In this document: in pieces, positions 1-13,419 of the stretch
How the letters are laid out: every line of letters starts with the position of its first letter
Numbering within the stretch: the stretch's first letter is position 1
Origin: Lepturacanthus savala
Taxonomy: Eukaryota > Chordata > Actinopteri > Scombriformes > Trichiuridae
Assembly: GCA_030544235.1 (NCBI GenBank)
Contig: CM060470.1
Location: 25,609,098-25,673,097, forward strand
Direction: 5' to 3'
Length of the DNA: 64,000 nt
Translations under genes and position numbers: made by a program
Notes under the pieces: model-generated
What the model was told of the DNA's origin: nothing
What the model saw: only the letters and a program-made list of their open reading frames with translations
Databases searched by the model: none

Positions 1-300
1 CACACACACACACACACTCTTCAACTCCTATTCTGTCTCTTAAGGCTTTTCGCTGGGTTTTTATTTTGGACACAATGCACTGACATTGATATCCTTTCTG
101 CTTTTCAGTCCTCTCTTAAGCCACATTTTGCCTGACTTATTTATTGGCATAATACAGCTCTGCTGTGCAGCCACATGATTTTAAGTGCTTGTATTTTGCT
201 GCTCATGTGTTTTCTTTTATATTTGTGATTGTTTCTTTTGTGTTTTATATGAAAAACACTTTGTGACTTGAAAAGTGCTATACAAATAAAACTGGAATAT
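1..300 (+). repeat. CA microsatellite followed by a probable LINE 3' tail
   Basis: The window opens in a CA run (1-16). Around 245-300 the sequence reads as a teleost LINE-type end: 'aaaacactttgtgacttg' and then 'gtgctatacaaataaaac', close to the tails at 13826 and 45430. No coding remnant is seen before it. Confidence 0.35.
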
Positions 301-613
301 GCATTTTCTCAATAAATTGCCTGTGAGTGCTGCCAGCTGATGCTGCAGCCTGGGACCACCAGCAGCTGTGTTTTTTCACTTTCGTCTTGACTATGTGCCA
401 TCCGACAGGTGCAGATTCACAACCTTTGAAACACAAAGGTGAATATTTTGCAAGATGTTAAACCAGTGGACTACTCAGATATACTCTTACCTGATGACAA
501 AAGATAACCTCTGTTAATCAATCATAATATAAAACACTACGATTGCATTAATTCATATAAAGCAACTCATCAAATGCTTATCTAAGTAGTCATTTTAGTT
601 TTTAATTTAGTGT

Positions 614-1077
614 TGAAGGGGACTTATTTTGCTATTTTCCCAGTTTAACTTTAGATTTTCATGGTCTTTTTTTTTTTTTTAAATGCATATTTTATGGCCC
701 AAAAGCACCTAGTTGGACCTGTAGCAGCAGTGCAGTTTGCCTTCTCACACACTCACTCTGAAAAATATTTAATTTAAATATTTAATATTTATTTAATAAT
801 TTCCCCCCTCCCTACCGAAATGCCCACTTTGTTGTGATTGATCTAGGTCTGTCAGCAACGGCATGCACCTCAGAGAGCTGGAGTCGTTTAGAGAAATGGA
901 AGTCAAGTACAAAATTATGAAAGGGGGGGGGGCTACATGAATCCAGGGGCATTTAACCATACAAAATGAGTGGGTGGTCTTATTTCACAGTTTGTATGTT
1001 AGCAGGGACACTAGAGACCTAAATATTTACATACAAGCTGAGAAATTGTGTTTTTTCTTTCGTAATAGGCCCCTTTA
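614..1077. mobile_element. Short TIR-type interspersed repeat, copy 1
   Basis: The edges read 'aaggggacttatt' at the left and, as reverse complement of the right end, 'aaaggggcctatt'. The interior shares ordered blocks with 36190-36568: 'gcagtttgccttct', a C-run followed by 'cta.cgaaa', 'gtgattg', 'gaagtcaagtacaa' and a terminal 'ataggcccctttaa'. This is consistent with a non-autonomous DNA transposon family common in fish. No transposase is encoded. Confidence 0.55.
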
Positions 1078-1187
1078 AAATGTATAATGCTGGTCTTTGG
1101 GAGGAATTACTGAATTGAGTTGGAACCTTTAGGAATTTGAGAATCGACTGCTTTGATGTTGTTTAATCATCAGACCCCATTCAAACT

Positions 1188-1713
1188 TTAACCTCCCTCT
1201 TGTGTTAGGTTCGGCGACAACTTGGTTTAGATTTTAAATGCATAAAAGAACCACTTACATATTTTTATTTGTATCAGGGATTTTTTACTTTGTCTAGCTC
1301 AACAAAATAAAACAAAAACATGTTTTCACTAAATTATAAAAAAGCTCTGGTTGAAATTATGACCCTTTGTGTTGTTAGGGTCATTTTTGACCCAGTTATA
1401 AAAATAAGTCTATAGAGCAATAATTAGAACCAAAATGAAATCATAAGCACACTGACTTGTTCTAATGTTTATTTAGTGTTTGTATCAAAGATTTATTGCT
1501 AAAAAAATATTTACCTTTTTTATTAAAGTAAATAAATATGGGTCAAAATTGATCCATAACACAAAAATAATAAAACCAATATTTTCATGGTTAAGGAAGC
1601 CTGACAAGGTAACCGGGAGATAAGAAATTAATTTGTTCTTAAATAATGGTTTTAAATGTATTTTATAGCTAATTTAAGACATGGGTCAAAACTGACCCAT
1701 TAACATAAGGATT
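1188..1713. repeat. AT-rich repeat with three inverted GGGTCA/TGACCC palindromes
   Basis: It begins near a TTAA (1188-1191) followed by 'cctccctcttgtgtta'; the far end contains 'ttaacataagg'. Inside, three 16-bp palindromes of GGGTCA-N4-TGACCC type lie at 1378-1393, 1540-1555 (one arm base changed) and 1683-1698. The terminal similarity suggests a decayed piggyBac-like miniature element, but the right boundary is not clear. Confidence 0.4.
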
Positions 1714-3007
1714 TGGAAAGGGATGTGTTCTTGTACAGCACTTTTTGAACAATTTAAGACTTAAGCCTTTTCAGCAACAGTATGTGACATCTTCATTTAG
1801 AGGTTAGAGCAGAGATATTTCAAGATCAGAAAAAGAATTCGACACACCGCTTAATCCCAGTTTTAATTCCTCAAGCACATATTACACCAACAACGTTGCC
1901 ACAAGCCTCCTCTCTCTTACAATGAAAATACATTTCCCATAGGACCTATACTATCTGAGATCTAAACCAGAGCGCTGTCAGGCTCCTCTTGACTGCAGCA
2001 CAACATCTCCTCTCACTTTAGTTTCTTAAATTTACAAATTCTCTCTTCCTTCAAACAGCTTGTGTACACACATATCATCCTGCTCTGCAAGTCCTGCTGC
2101 CACTAATGATGTACACAGTTCTAATCTCGAAGCTTCATTTTTGGAAAATCAATTTCTTCTGAACAAAATGGAGAGTTTTACTTTAATCCACAGTGACAAT
2201 CTGTCAGCTGTTTAAGCACTACTCTTACTATTCACATATTTGTGCACATTTTGCGCTACTGAACAAAAGTTATGAGTCCAGCCTTTTTCAATATTGTCAC
2301 ATATTTAACCTATGGATCGATATGCATGTATTTACTAGTTTAATAAAAGATTTTGTTGCTATTCTGCTCCTTTTAGTTTTTCGCAGAGTTAAAGGTGGAA
2401 ATGAATGCATTTGAGGAATAAGTGTTGGGGATGCAGGTACTGAAGTTTAGGATAAAATGAGGACTGGGCATAATAACATGAATAGAGGGTCGACTGGGAA
2501 TCGGAATAAGCCGGAAGGTGTTGTGGAATGAAACCCGCAGAGTCTCATACTGTATATACTGTATAGGGGCCATGTGTCAATGAGGCATCATACTGGAACA
2601 CATTGTTTCCCCTGTGGTTCCTGTAATGAGAAAGAGGCAAGTGAAGAAGCAGAAATAAGTGGATTTAGGGACCATGTATATAATTGTGTGTGTTGCTAAA
2701 TCTGGTGTTTTATCTTGATAAATAAGAGGCTATTCTCTGTGGCCTCTGATGTTCTTAAAACACTGCTATGAGCTCAAGAAACAATAACAATACAATAGGA
2801 GAAAACAGGAGTGGGGAGAGAAAGAAAGTAATATAAATATTGGGAAAAAATGGCTCAAATGCATGTGCAAATGAAACACTAGAGACACCTCAGTAAGGTG
2901 ATTGATATGAATAACAGGCTTATATTGACCTGTTCAACCATGATTTTGCTTTTGCTCTTTGCTTCCTTTAGAGGGCATGACTGAATGTTTGAATAGAAAC
3001 TTTGAAC

Positions 3008-3040
3008 TTGTGTGTGTGTATGTGTGTGCGTGTGTGTGTG
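3008..3040. repeat. GT-rich microsatellite, imperfect
   Basis: Alternating GT with A and C interruptions. Confidence 0.85.
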
Positions 3041-4055
3041 ATCAGGGGCATGCTGCCCGAGTCTCGCCTAGGGCAGTGTGTCATTAACTCCTCTGGTCCC
3101 AAGTGCTGGTTCTCCCTCGAAACTGACTTTCTACTGAATGGATGAATGGGTCATTGCTTCCATCCCTCTGCCACCCCCTCTCTCTCTGTCTCTCTCTTTT
3201 TCTCATTGTCAATTCTCCTGCCATCACTTTCATTTAGCATCACATTTCATATTCATTCCCATGGTTTTATGTATTTATTTTTTAAGACACAGATTTCCTC
3301 TTTTTTTCGGGTGTGCTATTTGTTTTAGAGGCTATAGTGAAAAGAAACACCAAAATCCCATCAACAGGAGAAACATTTAAAAATCTCAATTCTTTTAACC
3401 TTCACCTTCAATTTCCCAATAGGTCACCATATCCTCCATTGCATATTTTAAACATACAATGAAAAAGAATTTACTAGAGCATCAAAATACATACATATAA
3501 ATAGAAAGATATTAAGAGCTTTCCACATAGAGACGCATGCATAGTGTATAACCAAGATGCTCATCTCAGATGAATAAATCATCGCTATGTATTATGAAAC
3601 ATGGTAAATAATGAAAACGCACATTGATGACTAAAGTAATATACAGTTCAGATACAACTAACTCGACAGCCAAGTGAGGGTGGTGCATACAACCATGAAC
3701 ATTATCCGCTGTGGTTCGCATTAGAAAAACTCATGTACTCAAGCATGTTCAGCACCATGGATAGCTCTGTGAGCTACAGCCTCGATGGACTACAAATCTG
3801 AATTAAAGGGCTGACCTACAGAGATCGGCACAGTTAACCAGAACTCCAGTCTTAACCATTGAGAGCCTATTGAGAGCCCATTTCCTCCGTCCCTGTCTGC
3901 AGCTACATCACATTTTGTAGATTCCACCCTTGCTTCTAATTTTACAATGTGAAATATAGTATGTCAACATTTTGTATTAGTATATATAATAAAAGTATAA
4001 AGATGTCTTATGTCTGTTTAAATCTTAGACAGTACTGAGATTATAAACCCTAGGC

Positions 4056-4089
4056 ATAATAATAATAATAATAATAATGATAATAATAC
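4056..4089. repeat. (AAT)n microsatellite
   Basis: Eleven ATA/AAT units with one G interruption. Confidence 0.9.
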
Positions 4090-4199
4090 AAATGATAATA
4101 CGACCATTTTATAGTAATTTTCATACATGAAACAAGCAATAAATTACAATGACACAGAAACAGTAAGATACATTTCATACAGTAAGATACGATTCAATG

Positions 4200-4560
4200 A
4201 GGCAAGGAAATAAAATTGTTCTCTGATTTAACATAGAGATCTTTAGATTTTCTTATAGTATTCATACAAGTTGCTTGTCAGACAATTATGGGCCAGGTGT
4301 TACATAATTTTGGTCCATAATAAGAAAAGGTGTTCTCTCCAGGCTATTTTGTTATGATGTATAAAGAGATAGCAGAGTATGGCGTGCAGAGCTAAACCAT
4401 TCAGGGCTGTGTAAACCAATAATATAATTTGAAAAATTGATTCTAAAAGAGAGTCAGTGTAAAGATGCTTAAAGGGGTGTGATGTGTTGATTGTTCTTGT
4501 TAAAGCTCTGGCAGCTGAACTAGGTTTATGGATTTCTTAGGAAATTCCATTAAAAAAAAA
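4200..4560 (-). mobile_element. Diverged antisense L2-like LINE 3' fragment
   Basis: In order it shares the blocks seen in the antisense strand of the better-preserved LINE at 23800-24000: 'ttcagggctgtgtaa', a stretch like 'ttgattctaaaagagagtcagtgtaaagatg', then 'ggtgtgatgtgtt' and a 'gctctggcagctgaa' motif. There is no open frame. The call rests on similarity read by eye. Confidence 0.5.
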
Positions 4561-5388
4561 GGGAATGCAATAATGACAAGAAAAGACAAGGGTATTGAAT
4601 TAATATCTTTGCATTGTCAAATGCCAGGTTTGACAGTAGCAATGTTTCTTGGGGGGGAAATCTAGATCAAGATCTATAATCTATGGGGACAATTTGAATA
4701 TTTGCCTCATGTAATGACAATTGGGTGACAAGATATTGAGCAACATCCTTAGAAAGTTAGAGCACATTCTCACGCTGAGGGGTCCACCATTTTCTCTCTG
4801 TGTTCCTTGTCACTGCTAACATTACTGCTAGCCTGAGGCTGAGGAGAGCCATGTGTTTCTCCTAGTAACCATGTAGCCACCAGCTGCTGCTTTTTACCTG
4901 GCAGCCAAAAGCTTCACCAAGCTTTCTGTTATTTTATTTTTTTTTTGTATTTTGTAAAGAAAGGAATATCCATAGGGAATCTTTTTTTTCTTATTTGAAA
5001 GACATGACGTTTACAGAGACATGTAGCAGGGTAGCCTGTGCAAATGAATAAAAAAATAACAATAATCCTGGATATTTTAGTCAAGGTGTTTGGATTACCT
5101 GATTACTGAGCAGCACAGTTGTGTGTTTGCAAGCAGAATTTAATGCCTTTGTTTTGTCTCTGTCATTCTTCCTCCTCTTTATTTTTGTGTTTTGGGCCCG
5201 CGAGAGGGAGGAAGCACGGGTGATAATGACTTGTCAAATAAGAAGTGATGAAACCTGCAGCGAGTGTAAACACAATTCGGAATGTTCAGCTGACATTTTC
5301 CGAGCTGTATTTCTACTGGGGGAGATTAGGGGAGTGACAGCTCAGCCTGAATCTCCTGGATCACAGCCGCACAATGGAGAGCGCGGCC

Positions 5389-5441
5389 ACACACACACAC
5401 ACGCACACACACAGACACACACACACACATACAGACACAGA
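5389..5441. repeat. (CA)n microsatellite, imperfect
   Basis: CA units interrupted by G and T. The 144-codon open frame running through it is a by-product of the repeat. Confidence 0.9.
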
Positions 5442-6109
5442 AGAAATTACTGTTATTTTAATAATACACGGCAGACATACACCTGTGTAGACAAACACAG
5501 ACATTTCCCCACAGACATACACAGACACCTCGTGTTTGGGAATCTTGTGATTTGAAATGCTTCTCCCTATCCAGGCTTTTCTTCCTTTTTCATGGTCCAA
5601 GGGGCTTGGCTCAGCCAGCCAGGCTGTGTATGGATGCATGTCCATGTAGCCTGCCCACACCCCGTCAGCATGATGGATGTTGTTCATACACAGCCTTGAC
5701 TTTATAACTTATAGGGACTCAATTTGCATATGTTACCATCACTAGTAAAAGTGCACATGATGTAGGAGCACCGCCGACTTTTCGGCTGTTAAGATATTAG
5801 CGGCTGCTGTTTCTATGTGTTCTATTTTACGCATGGCCGTGCCCCTCCAGCACGGCTGCAGCCATGAACAGTGTTGCTCATTTCCCACCTTTGCCTATGA
5901 AATAAAGAGCCATTTACGAGGAGTGATGTCCCAGCCGCCACATCTCCCTCTATCCTGCCCCCACTATTGGAGAGATACCATTGAGAGTCCCGAGCACATC
6001 AATTTGGGTCTCAAATGACTTTCTCCAGCTGGCCAAATCCTGACAAGCTTTCTGTTCTCCTTAAAAAAGAGCCCTTTATCATCAAGAGAAAGGAAAAAAA
6101 AGGATGACT

Positions 6110-6150
6110 GAGGGAGGGAGGGAGGGAGGGAGAGAGAGTGGGAGAGAGAG
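6110..6150. repeat. (GGGA)n/(GA)n purine tract
   Basis: About six GGGA units followed by GA units. No gene is nearby. Confidence 0.9.
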
Positions 6151-9100
6151 TAAAAAGAAAGTCAAAAAGCTAATGTCTCAGTGACACCCTTTCTCACACA
6201 ACAGGGGAAATTTCTGTTCTATAACGGGTTCTGGTTAATTTGAAGTCAATTGGAGAGTTATTAAAAGGATCTGAGTGAGCTGTGCTGAACTTGGTCAAGG
6301 GCAACAAACCCACTCTGGTTTCTCTGTGAAACAATAGAAACAGTACTGTCACTTTCAGGCAAACTTGAAAGTTTATATGATTCGCCTATAATAAACTACT
6401 TGTGAGTATGGAGTCGGTAAATCTTCCATCCTGTTTGACTTTTTCTAATTATTTTTTAGCTACAAATACCCATCGCTTCCTTCAGAACACCTGCATAGAT
6501 TCTGTGTGGTAAGGCTCCATGTTGAGGATTTGCTGCAGTTTGACTGTGCAGTAGGTATTGTTTTGGGTTTATCTCTCAAAAAGTCATGTTACCTTTTAAA
6601 TTACTCTGCCAATATGTATGCAAATTCCAACATCTTCTTTCAGGAATTAGATTTCCTTCATTTCCCTACTGTTCCTCTATCTGTTTCCATGCTCCTCAAG
6701 TGCAGGTTCAGTAGCTTAATATAACACTGTTGTGCATTGCAGCAATTTGCAGTTCATCCACTACAAATAATGCATATATAAAACAATAATAAAGTCAGAT
6801 GCAGAGAAGTGGAAGCTCTGGTTTAATTTGCACACTGTAAGATATGATGAGCAGAGGTCATCAGATGAGCATATCTCATGGAATCATGTGAACACAAACA
6901 CCGGGTCTGTTTTCTGAGCAGATCTTAAGGGAAAAAATAGCCTCAATTTACTGCATAAGGAAGTATTAAGTAGCTCAGTATATGAGTTATGCTTTTCTTT
7001 TTTTGGATTTTCTGTAGTCTCAGGGTGGGCCCTGTTTAACCTTGCAATTCCCAATTTTCCTACAGGTAAGAAGCCAGGTTTTTTTCTGTTTCAATCAAGG
7101 ATAAGATGATATAATATATTTTATATTGGCAGTAAACCCAGAAAATCCTCATTAAATAAAAAAATTTACTACAGTCAAAAGGCAGGATATGGATCATGTT
7201 CGCCTTGCAGTAAATCAACAAAAGTGGAATTAAAACTTTTCCAGTAATGAAGAACATCAGTGGGACATTACCAAAGCAGAATGGGCACATCTATTGAAAA
7301 TTCACACATCTCTCAGCTATATACCATATATTCAGCTGTCTGAAATTCACTTCAGTTTATGTGACTTACTAATGTTGAGGAGGAAAAAAAGGAAGAACTG
7401 ACTAGGCAGATTTCAACCAACAGGATAACGTCGGGTAGATTACTCAATATGTCTGAACAATCAACAAAAGCAGCCAAATTTGGGCAACAATAGCCAGCCA
7501 GTCCCCTCGTCCGCCAAAGCAGCGAGAAAATGTTCCAAGTCTGGCGTGGGGTTGATCAGCTGGGGGTTATGTTAGCGGGTAGCTGGATGGCAGCACGGCT
7601 GGCAGACACGCTGCTTGTTTGTTTTGCATATGCAGCCTTCACATCACATCCTATCACATTCCCCCTTCCCTTTTGTTCTCTCATACAGTCCTTGATCAAA
7701 ATAACACTTTTCCATACGCTTGATGGATTATCACCTGATAGAATATCAATTGTTTGCTGTATAAATCTCTGCAGATGGGTCTAAAGATGTGTGAACATTT
7801 TGGCTCAAAGCAAGATAAGTGCTACGACTTGAAAACTACTGGCCAGATGGTATGAAATGTGGTATGTATAATCATGGTTTCTAGAAAATGACTCATTGCT
7901 CACATTTAGATGCCTTTGTAATGTTTGTTATAAATGTATATTCACATTAGGTACAGTCAAGTACCAGACAATTCTATAGTTAAGCACCATACAGGACTAA
8001 TTATTAAAACACTTAGATAGACAACCCAGGCAGCTGAAGGAATTTACAAGAAATATCATGTAAATTATAAGTATTTATATTATATATTAATTATAAATTA
8101 GAATACAACATACACATAACAAATTGTTTTTGCTGATTGGATTCTGTGTGTGATATATATTTTACTGAACAAATAAACCCCTCAAAACTCCCCTTGTATG
8201 AGAACACAATATTCAAACATAATTGTATGTTGATCATATCACATACTGTATTTAGAGGAAAATCTGTCGCTTCATTCATTATTCAGTCATGATCGACAAC
8301 ATCCAACAAAGAGAAAGGTAGCATTATAAAAGTAGAATCTCATTCTCTCCCTAACTCGGTCACAGTAAAAAGGTAGCAAATCACCATCTTTTAAAAGAAA
8401 TTATCAGTATTGATTGACATTTGCAAAGAGAGTAGGTGTTAAATGCAAATAGTAATACACAGCCCTGCTTCGGTTAGACATATAACATGTATTGCATGAA
8501 TCATTTATATATGATAAAAGGTAACTTTCAGTTGGCAGAGTGTAGGTGATGCTTTATTTATTATTTAAAAGAATAATACATTATTTGTCCTTTGTTTTTA
8601 CCCTTAAAAAGGTTTTGTACTCATTTCAATTCAGACCATGTCAGTTCCTGTTATACCAGATGGATCCCACTGGACCAGTGAAAGACCAGAATAAAGTCAG
8701 GCCACATTAAATGACTGTTATGAATCCCAGACTACAAAGATGGATGACACTAAAGCTTATTTTCCTTATCTGACTTTTTTTTTTCTTCTTACATTTTTAT
8801 CATAATCAAAACTGAATTCTGCAGCAAATTACATTTCTACTTCACAGACCTGGGGCTGTAATTTGTGCTTACACAATCCAAATTTCTGTCGTCTCTGAAC
8901 TGAATCAATTGGCATAGCAATTACCATGGAAGTATTTACATGGATTGATCTGATAGGCTGTCCTGTTTATGAGTTTCATGGATGGCAATGAGAACAATTA
9001 TTTTCATGGGCAATATAACAAGGTTTTAAAAGCATTTTTCAATCATGTACCACAAACACTGGCTCCTTCACAGCGGTGGCTATCAGCTGACTAGTAACCT

Positions 9101-9218
9101 CCAATTATATTCATGTGGGGTAACACTTGTGATAATACTCTTAGACTTCTCATTGCCTGTATGCTCATGCCAATGCTGTTTACTGCTGCAGCTTCCCCCC
9201 ACAGTCTTTCACTTCTCC
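6151..9218. other. Unique-looking AT-rich intron sequence
   Basis: No repeat family, exon or RNA gene was recognised. Open frames here are under 90 codons and have no motifs. Confidence 0.5.
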
Positions 9219-9387
9219 TTTAAGGGTACAATGTGTAAGACTCCACCACCTGCTCCAAACTATTGGGAAGTCTAACTTTCTTTTCCTCTGTATATTTAGA
9301 TACATGTATAGGTTTGTTAAAGTAGTATTGTCATAAAAAATTACAGCAAACTTTCTATATTAAGGGGCGGCAAACATCCTTTATTTA

Positions 9388-9654
9388 GAGGCGGCTGTAG
9401 CTCAGAGGTAGAGCAGTCATCCACTGATCAGAGGGTCGGTGGTTCGATGGTCTGCCTCCTCTGGGCTCCATGTCGATGTGTTCTTGGGCAAGACACTTGA
9501 CCCTGATTCGCTGGTTGAGCCATGCAGAATATGAATGTGTGTGAATAATTAGATTATTGAAATGCTGGCGGCACCTTGTATAGTCACCACCATCAGTATG
9601 TGAATGGGTGAATGAAAAGACTAGAAAGGCGCTACACAAATCCAGTCTATTTAC
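9388..9654 (+). mobile_element. tRNA-derived SINE, + strand copy
   Basis: The head is tRNA-like: box A 'tagctcagagg' (9398-9408) follows 'gcggctg', and box B 'ggttcgat' (9441-9448) has lost its final CC. The body contains 'gtgttcttgggcaagacact', 'gtgaatgggtgaatg' and the end 'aaaggcgctacacaaatcc'. This layout (pol III head, 'cttgggcaag' centre, 'gcgcta.ataaa' tail) is typical of a common teleost SINE. It shares its head and centre with the - strand copy at 50.1 kb. No target duplication is evident. Confidence 0.8.
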
Positions 9655-9836
9655 CTTTTCTCTGTATCGTACCAGTATTATTAATACTTTTTTTGAGTTT
9701 TTTCAATATGAAGGACCAATCTGGGTAAATACAGTCTCAATCTACAGTCAAAACATAGTGCAAATAGAGCCACAGCAAAACCAGACTGATGCCATTTGGA
9801 ATGGATTTAGCTTCAGTTTGTTCATTGTTCATTTTC

Positions 9837-10095
9837 ATTCATTCAGTCATCTTCTATACCTGCTTATTCCTCATTAAGGTTGCAGGGGTCTGCTGGAGCC
9901 TATCCCAGCACATTACAGGTGAGAGGCAGGGATACACCCCAGATGGCCGCCAGCCAATCGTGGGGCACACACACCATTCACTCACACACTCACACCTACG
10001 GGCAATTTAATGTCTCCAATTACCCTCAGCATGTTTTTGGACTGTGGGAGGAAGCCGGGAGCACGGAGAGAACCCACGCAGACATGGGGAGAACT
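9837..10095 (+). mobile_element. Teleost interspersed repeat of the 'ggactgtgggaggaagc' family, 3'-truncated copy
   Basis: It starts 'cattcattcagtcatcttct', passes through 'ggtctgctggagcctatccc', 'cgggcaatttaatgt' and 'tttttggactgtgggagga', and stops at 'cagacatggggagaact', short of the end seen in the 28221-28571 copy. No target duplication is visible, in keeping with the truncation. Confidence 0.75.
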
Positions 10096-12189
10096 AGTTG
10101 CACTAAAGATAATTTTTCCAAATAGAATTACAAATTTATGTTTGGTGTTTGTATTTGGTGTTTCATTACGGTGCCTTCTATCTTTTCAGTGATTCTTCAG
10201 AATAATGTTATCTCTCTGTCTACTAGTATGCATACAGCCAACCAAACTGCTTCCTTTTAAACCATGTTTGCATCAATGAGTAACATCAGCATTGAATGGT
10301 AGAGTGTTCAGGATGGCGTGTCGGGTGGTGTTAAAATGCAACAGTCAGTGACCCATCCTTGCTTTTGCTACAAGGGTCAGTTCCTTAACATGAGTATATT
10401 TGACTGAATTACAGTAACACATGGTAGATTAGAGCTTGGATCCTTTGATCCTTTTGGAGGCCTACTGGTCTTAGACTGTAAATTCAAATTCAAAGCGGGG
10501 AAGGGGACCACTCGGTGAATAACAAAGAGAGTTTGGGTTATACAGGTGAAACATCTTAATCTGCAATTTATTTAATATTGATGCTAAAGTGGAGAGAGAT
10601 AGACATGGAGAGAAAATTGCCATTGAAGGAAGTGCTGAGCATATAATAGATAAACCCATTGTAATAAAAAAATCTAAGCGTGTTCTGCTGTACAGTACAT
10701 TTACTCCTCTGTACAGTGTATATGTTATTACCGTGCAATTCATCATTACAGATCTACAATCGTAAGAGGTGTATTGCAGGAGAATGAGATGTAATTTTAC
10801 TGAAAGATTATGGAAGGTAGGTTTTTATCTTGTCCCAAGGCTTACTAGCGCAGTGAACCATTTACGATAGATTCTGCACATGTACCTCCAGGGTAAGAAC
10901 AGCTCTCAGCCACAGTGGAACCAGACATCCACGGAGACCTTTAGTATATATAGTAATTGGCCTTTGCAAGGAATATAAGGCTAATTTCCATAGTTAAAGT
11001 TGATTACTTTGCATCCATGGTTACGCATATATTGATATTTGTTCTGTAATAACTCATATGTTTAGTACAAAAAATTGTATATTCTACAGAATAGAAGAAA
11101 ATAGACTGAAATTCTAGAGAAAATAGACTGGTATGACAAACAGGAATGAGTCGGCTGGACAGGGATAGAGATAGAGTCTTGTATGCAGAGTGGGTGTAAA
11201 CTGAGGAGGAGAGAAAGAGAATGAGAGAGACACTAAGTTATTAAGAGTCCTTATCCACATGTAGATCATTGACTGCCTTTGTGGCCTGTGAGAGCCCTGC
11301 CGCCCACCTAACATCAGACAATTACACTTCATTAAGGGAGCAGGTATGAGAAAAGAGAGGCAGACTACTGGGGGCAACGTTTGAAGTGAGTGACACGTAA
11401 AAGAGAGCAGAGCGGCTCAATGGAGTGATTTAACAATTTGAAAAGATGATGTGAGTTTGATTACGAGGGGAAAAAAGCAGGAGTTGACTTAGATGTCATA
11501 ATGCTCACTCTGTGATTGTGTGTGTGTGTGTTGCTGGTGTTGTGCCTGTACATGTTCTTTTTTTGTGTGCATGTACATGCCGAATGGTTCTTCACCCTTT
11601 GACTTTCTCACAATGCAGACACTTTGCTGTTTGCTCATGCCTCTGTTTTCGTTTGTTAATATTCTTTTCTGCAGGAAATTATAAGCAGAAGCTCCTTGAT
11701 ACTTTTGTGTAACTATAGTAGGATCTTGCCATATTTTAATATTGCTATATCCTCCTCAGAACTACATGAGTGAGGCCTACCACCAGCAAACGTCTGTACT
11801 GCAGTGTTGTTTCCTGGTGTGCTGATGAAAGAAGTCACAAATGCGAGCCAAATTGTAGATCTCTCTCCTTAATCTCAAAAGGTCTTCCATTCATACTGTT
11901 CTTAGGCCCTCTCCTCCAAACATTCCTGAGTGTCCATACCTGGTCAAACCTATCTCTATTTGGTCAGCATGTGTTCCTATTCCTGATTGCATTCACATGG
12001 CCTCTCATTTTACAAGACAGGAACAGATAATACATTAGTTTGTTTGTAGTGTAGTTATTCTATCCCAATGTACATAGTTACTCCAAACAAGTGTAGATTA
12101 CTTTAGATTTAAGAAAATTAAGATGTGGGAAATACACTACATGGGAAACATGGTACTTAGATAAAGCTAATAAGCAGTAAGACCCCCTC
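10096..12189. other. Unique-looking intron sequence
   Basis: Nothing was recognised beyond a short GT tract near 11518-11530 and ordinary AT-rich DNA. Confidence 0.5.
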
Positions 12190-12957
12190 TCTCCACAGAT
12201 GACTTTCACAAACTTGTACAGGAGATTGCGAGCCAATATTTACCGGCTAAATGTGAATGTAGAAAAAATTGGACTATGTGGAAATGACACCACTTTACTA
12301 TGGACTCAAAACAGAAGAAAAGTGTTAGTCCTCCCTGGAACTCTCTTGCTCCCTGGGGATTAAGAGGACAAGTAACAGCACAGTGCCCTGAGCTTTGTGA
12401 TGCAACCGGCTGGCCTGCAGTGTCATCCAGGCATAGCGACTCATCAACCCCTGTTCCTAGCAGGAAACAGCCACTGACAGCTGTCAAACCAAAACTAACC
12501 ACCCCCAACAATGAGTGTGCAACCCTGGATCTCCATCTGATAACATCTCATCTTCACACTGCAGGGTCAAGACTGACATCAAATCAAAAAGTATAAGCTA
12601 CAGGCAAAGCTAATGACTGTGCCTTAAACTCTGATTCTGAATGACACTTTTTTAAGGGTGTGCTCTCTGACATGGCAGGATCCTGCTTACCGTGGCAGCA
12701 CATCATACTGTGAAAAACATCATAGCGCACATCGTAACCAGTTCAAAGTGCTGAAAGAATGTATTGATCTGTTGAACACAATCAGCTCATTGAATGCAGA
12801 GGTGTTTATCAGTGGCCCTCGACCACAGAAAGTCAGAAGAGGAGATGAGAGATTCAGCAGATTATTGGCACTGAACGCATGGCTTTCAACTACATGTACC
12901 ATCCATTCAGTGCTTTTTATCGACAATTCTAGTTTCTATCTCTACTGGGGGAGGTAG
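12190..12957 (+). pseudogene. LINE ORF1 remnant with SGNH/GDSL-esterase-like end, sense orientation
   Basis: Two frames are open: 12300-12596 and 12658-12957, offset by a frameshift. The second ends with a block that reads FISGPRPQK, then FSRLLALNAWL and LFIDNSSF. This is the same series found in reverse orientation in the LINE at 26749-26949 (FSGPLPN, FSSFNRWL, VFADNCHAFW). In CR1/L2-group LINEs, ORF1 proteins can carry an SGNH-hydrolase (esterase) fold, and these blocks fit its C-terminal half, though the catalytic Asp-His end (DG.H) is missing here. The remnant breaks off in a G-rich run at 12958. It is a dead transposon gene, not a host gene. Confidence 0.65.
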
Positions 12958-13419
12958 AGTGGGGTAGTGGGGTGGTGGGGGTTGGGGGTGGTCTATACTT
13001 CAGAAGTGACCAGGTCTCAGTAGATTTCTGACGGCCGGCGGAAGCTATTGCATCGCACCTTTAACAAATCAAGAACATTTTATAAGGCTAATCTATTTTA
13101 CTTTCCTGCACCACCCGTCTGTTCCATTTGCCAAGGACAAGAGGCAAGAGGAGTCAAAACAAGAAGAAGACGACATAACACAATGCGACAGAAACCTTGA
13201 AAATAGAGTCACCTCAGCCCCCGCCTGAAGGGAGCATTAAACGTGGCTTATGCTGGATAAACTGCAGGATATTTGCATCTAAACAGATTTTAAATTTGTG
13301 GGAGGCCACAGACATAACAATTTATTATTATTATATCACATTTCAATCTGAACACATATAGCATTACTACAAAATCCATCTGGTTTCAAAAATAAAATAA
13401 AGTCTTCTAAGATCAAAAA

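Noticed and set aside
5121..5555. 144-codon open frame on the + strand
   Set aside because: It runs through an imperfect CA microsatellite giving His-Thr repeats; no domain, no splice context and no codon signal.
9388..9460. Possible tRNA gene
   Set aside because: Box A and box B are present, but the anticodon arm and acceptor stem do not fold and the body continues as a SINE.
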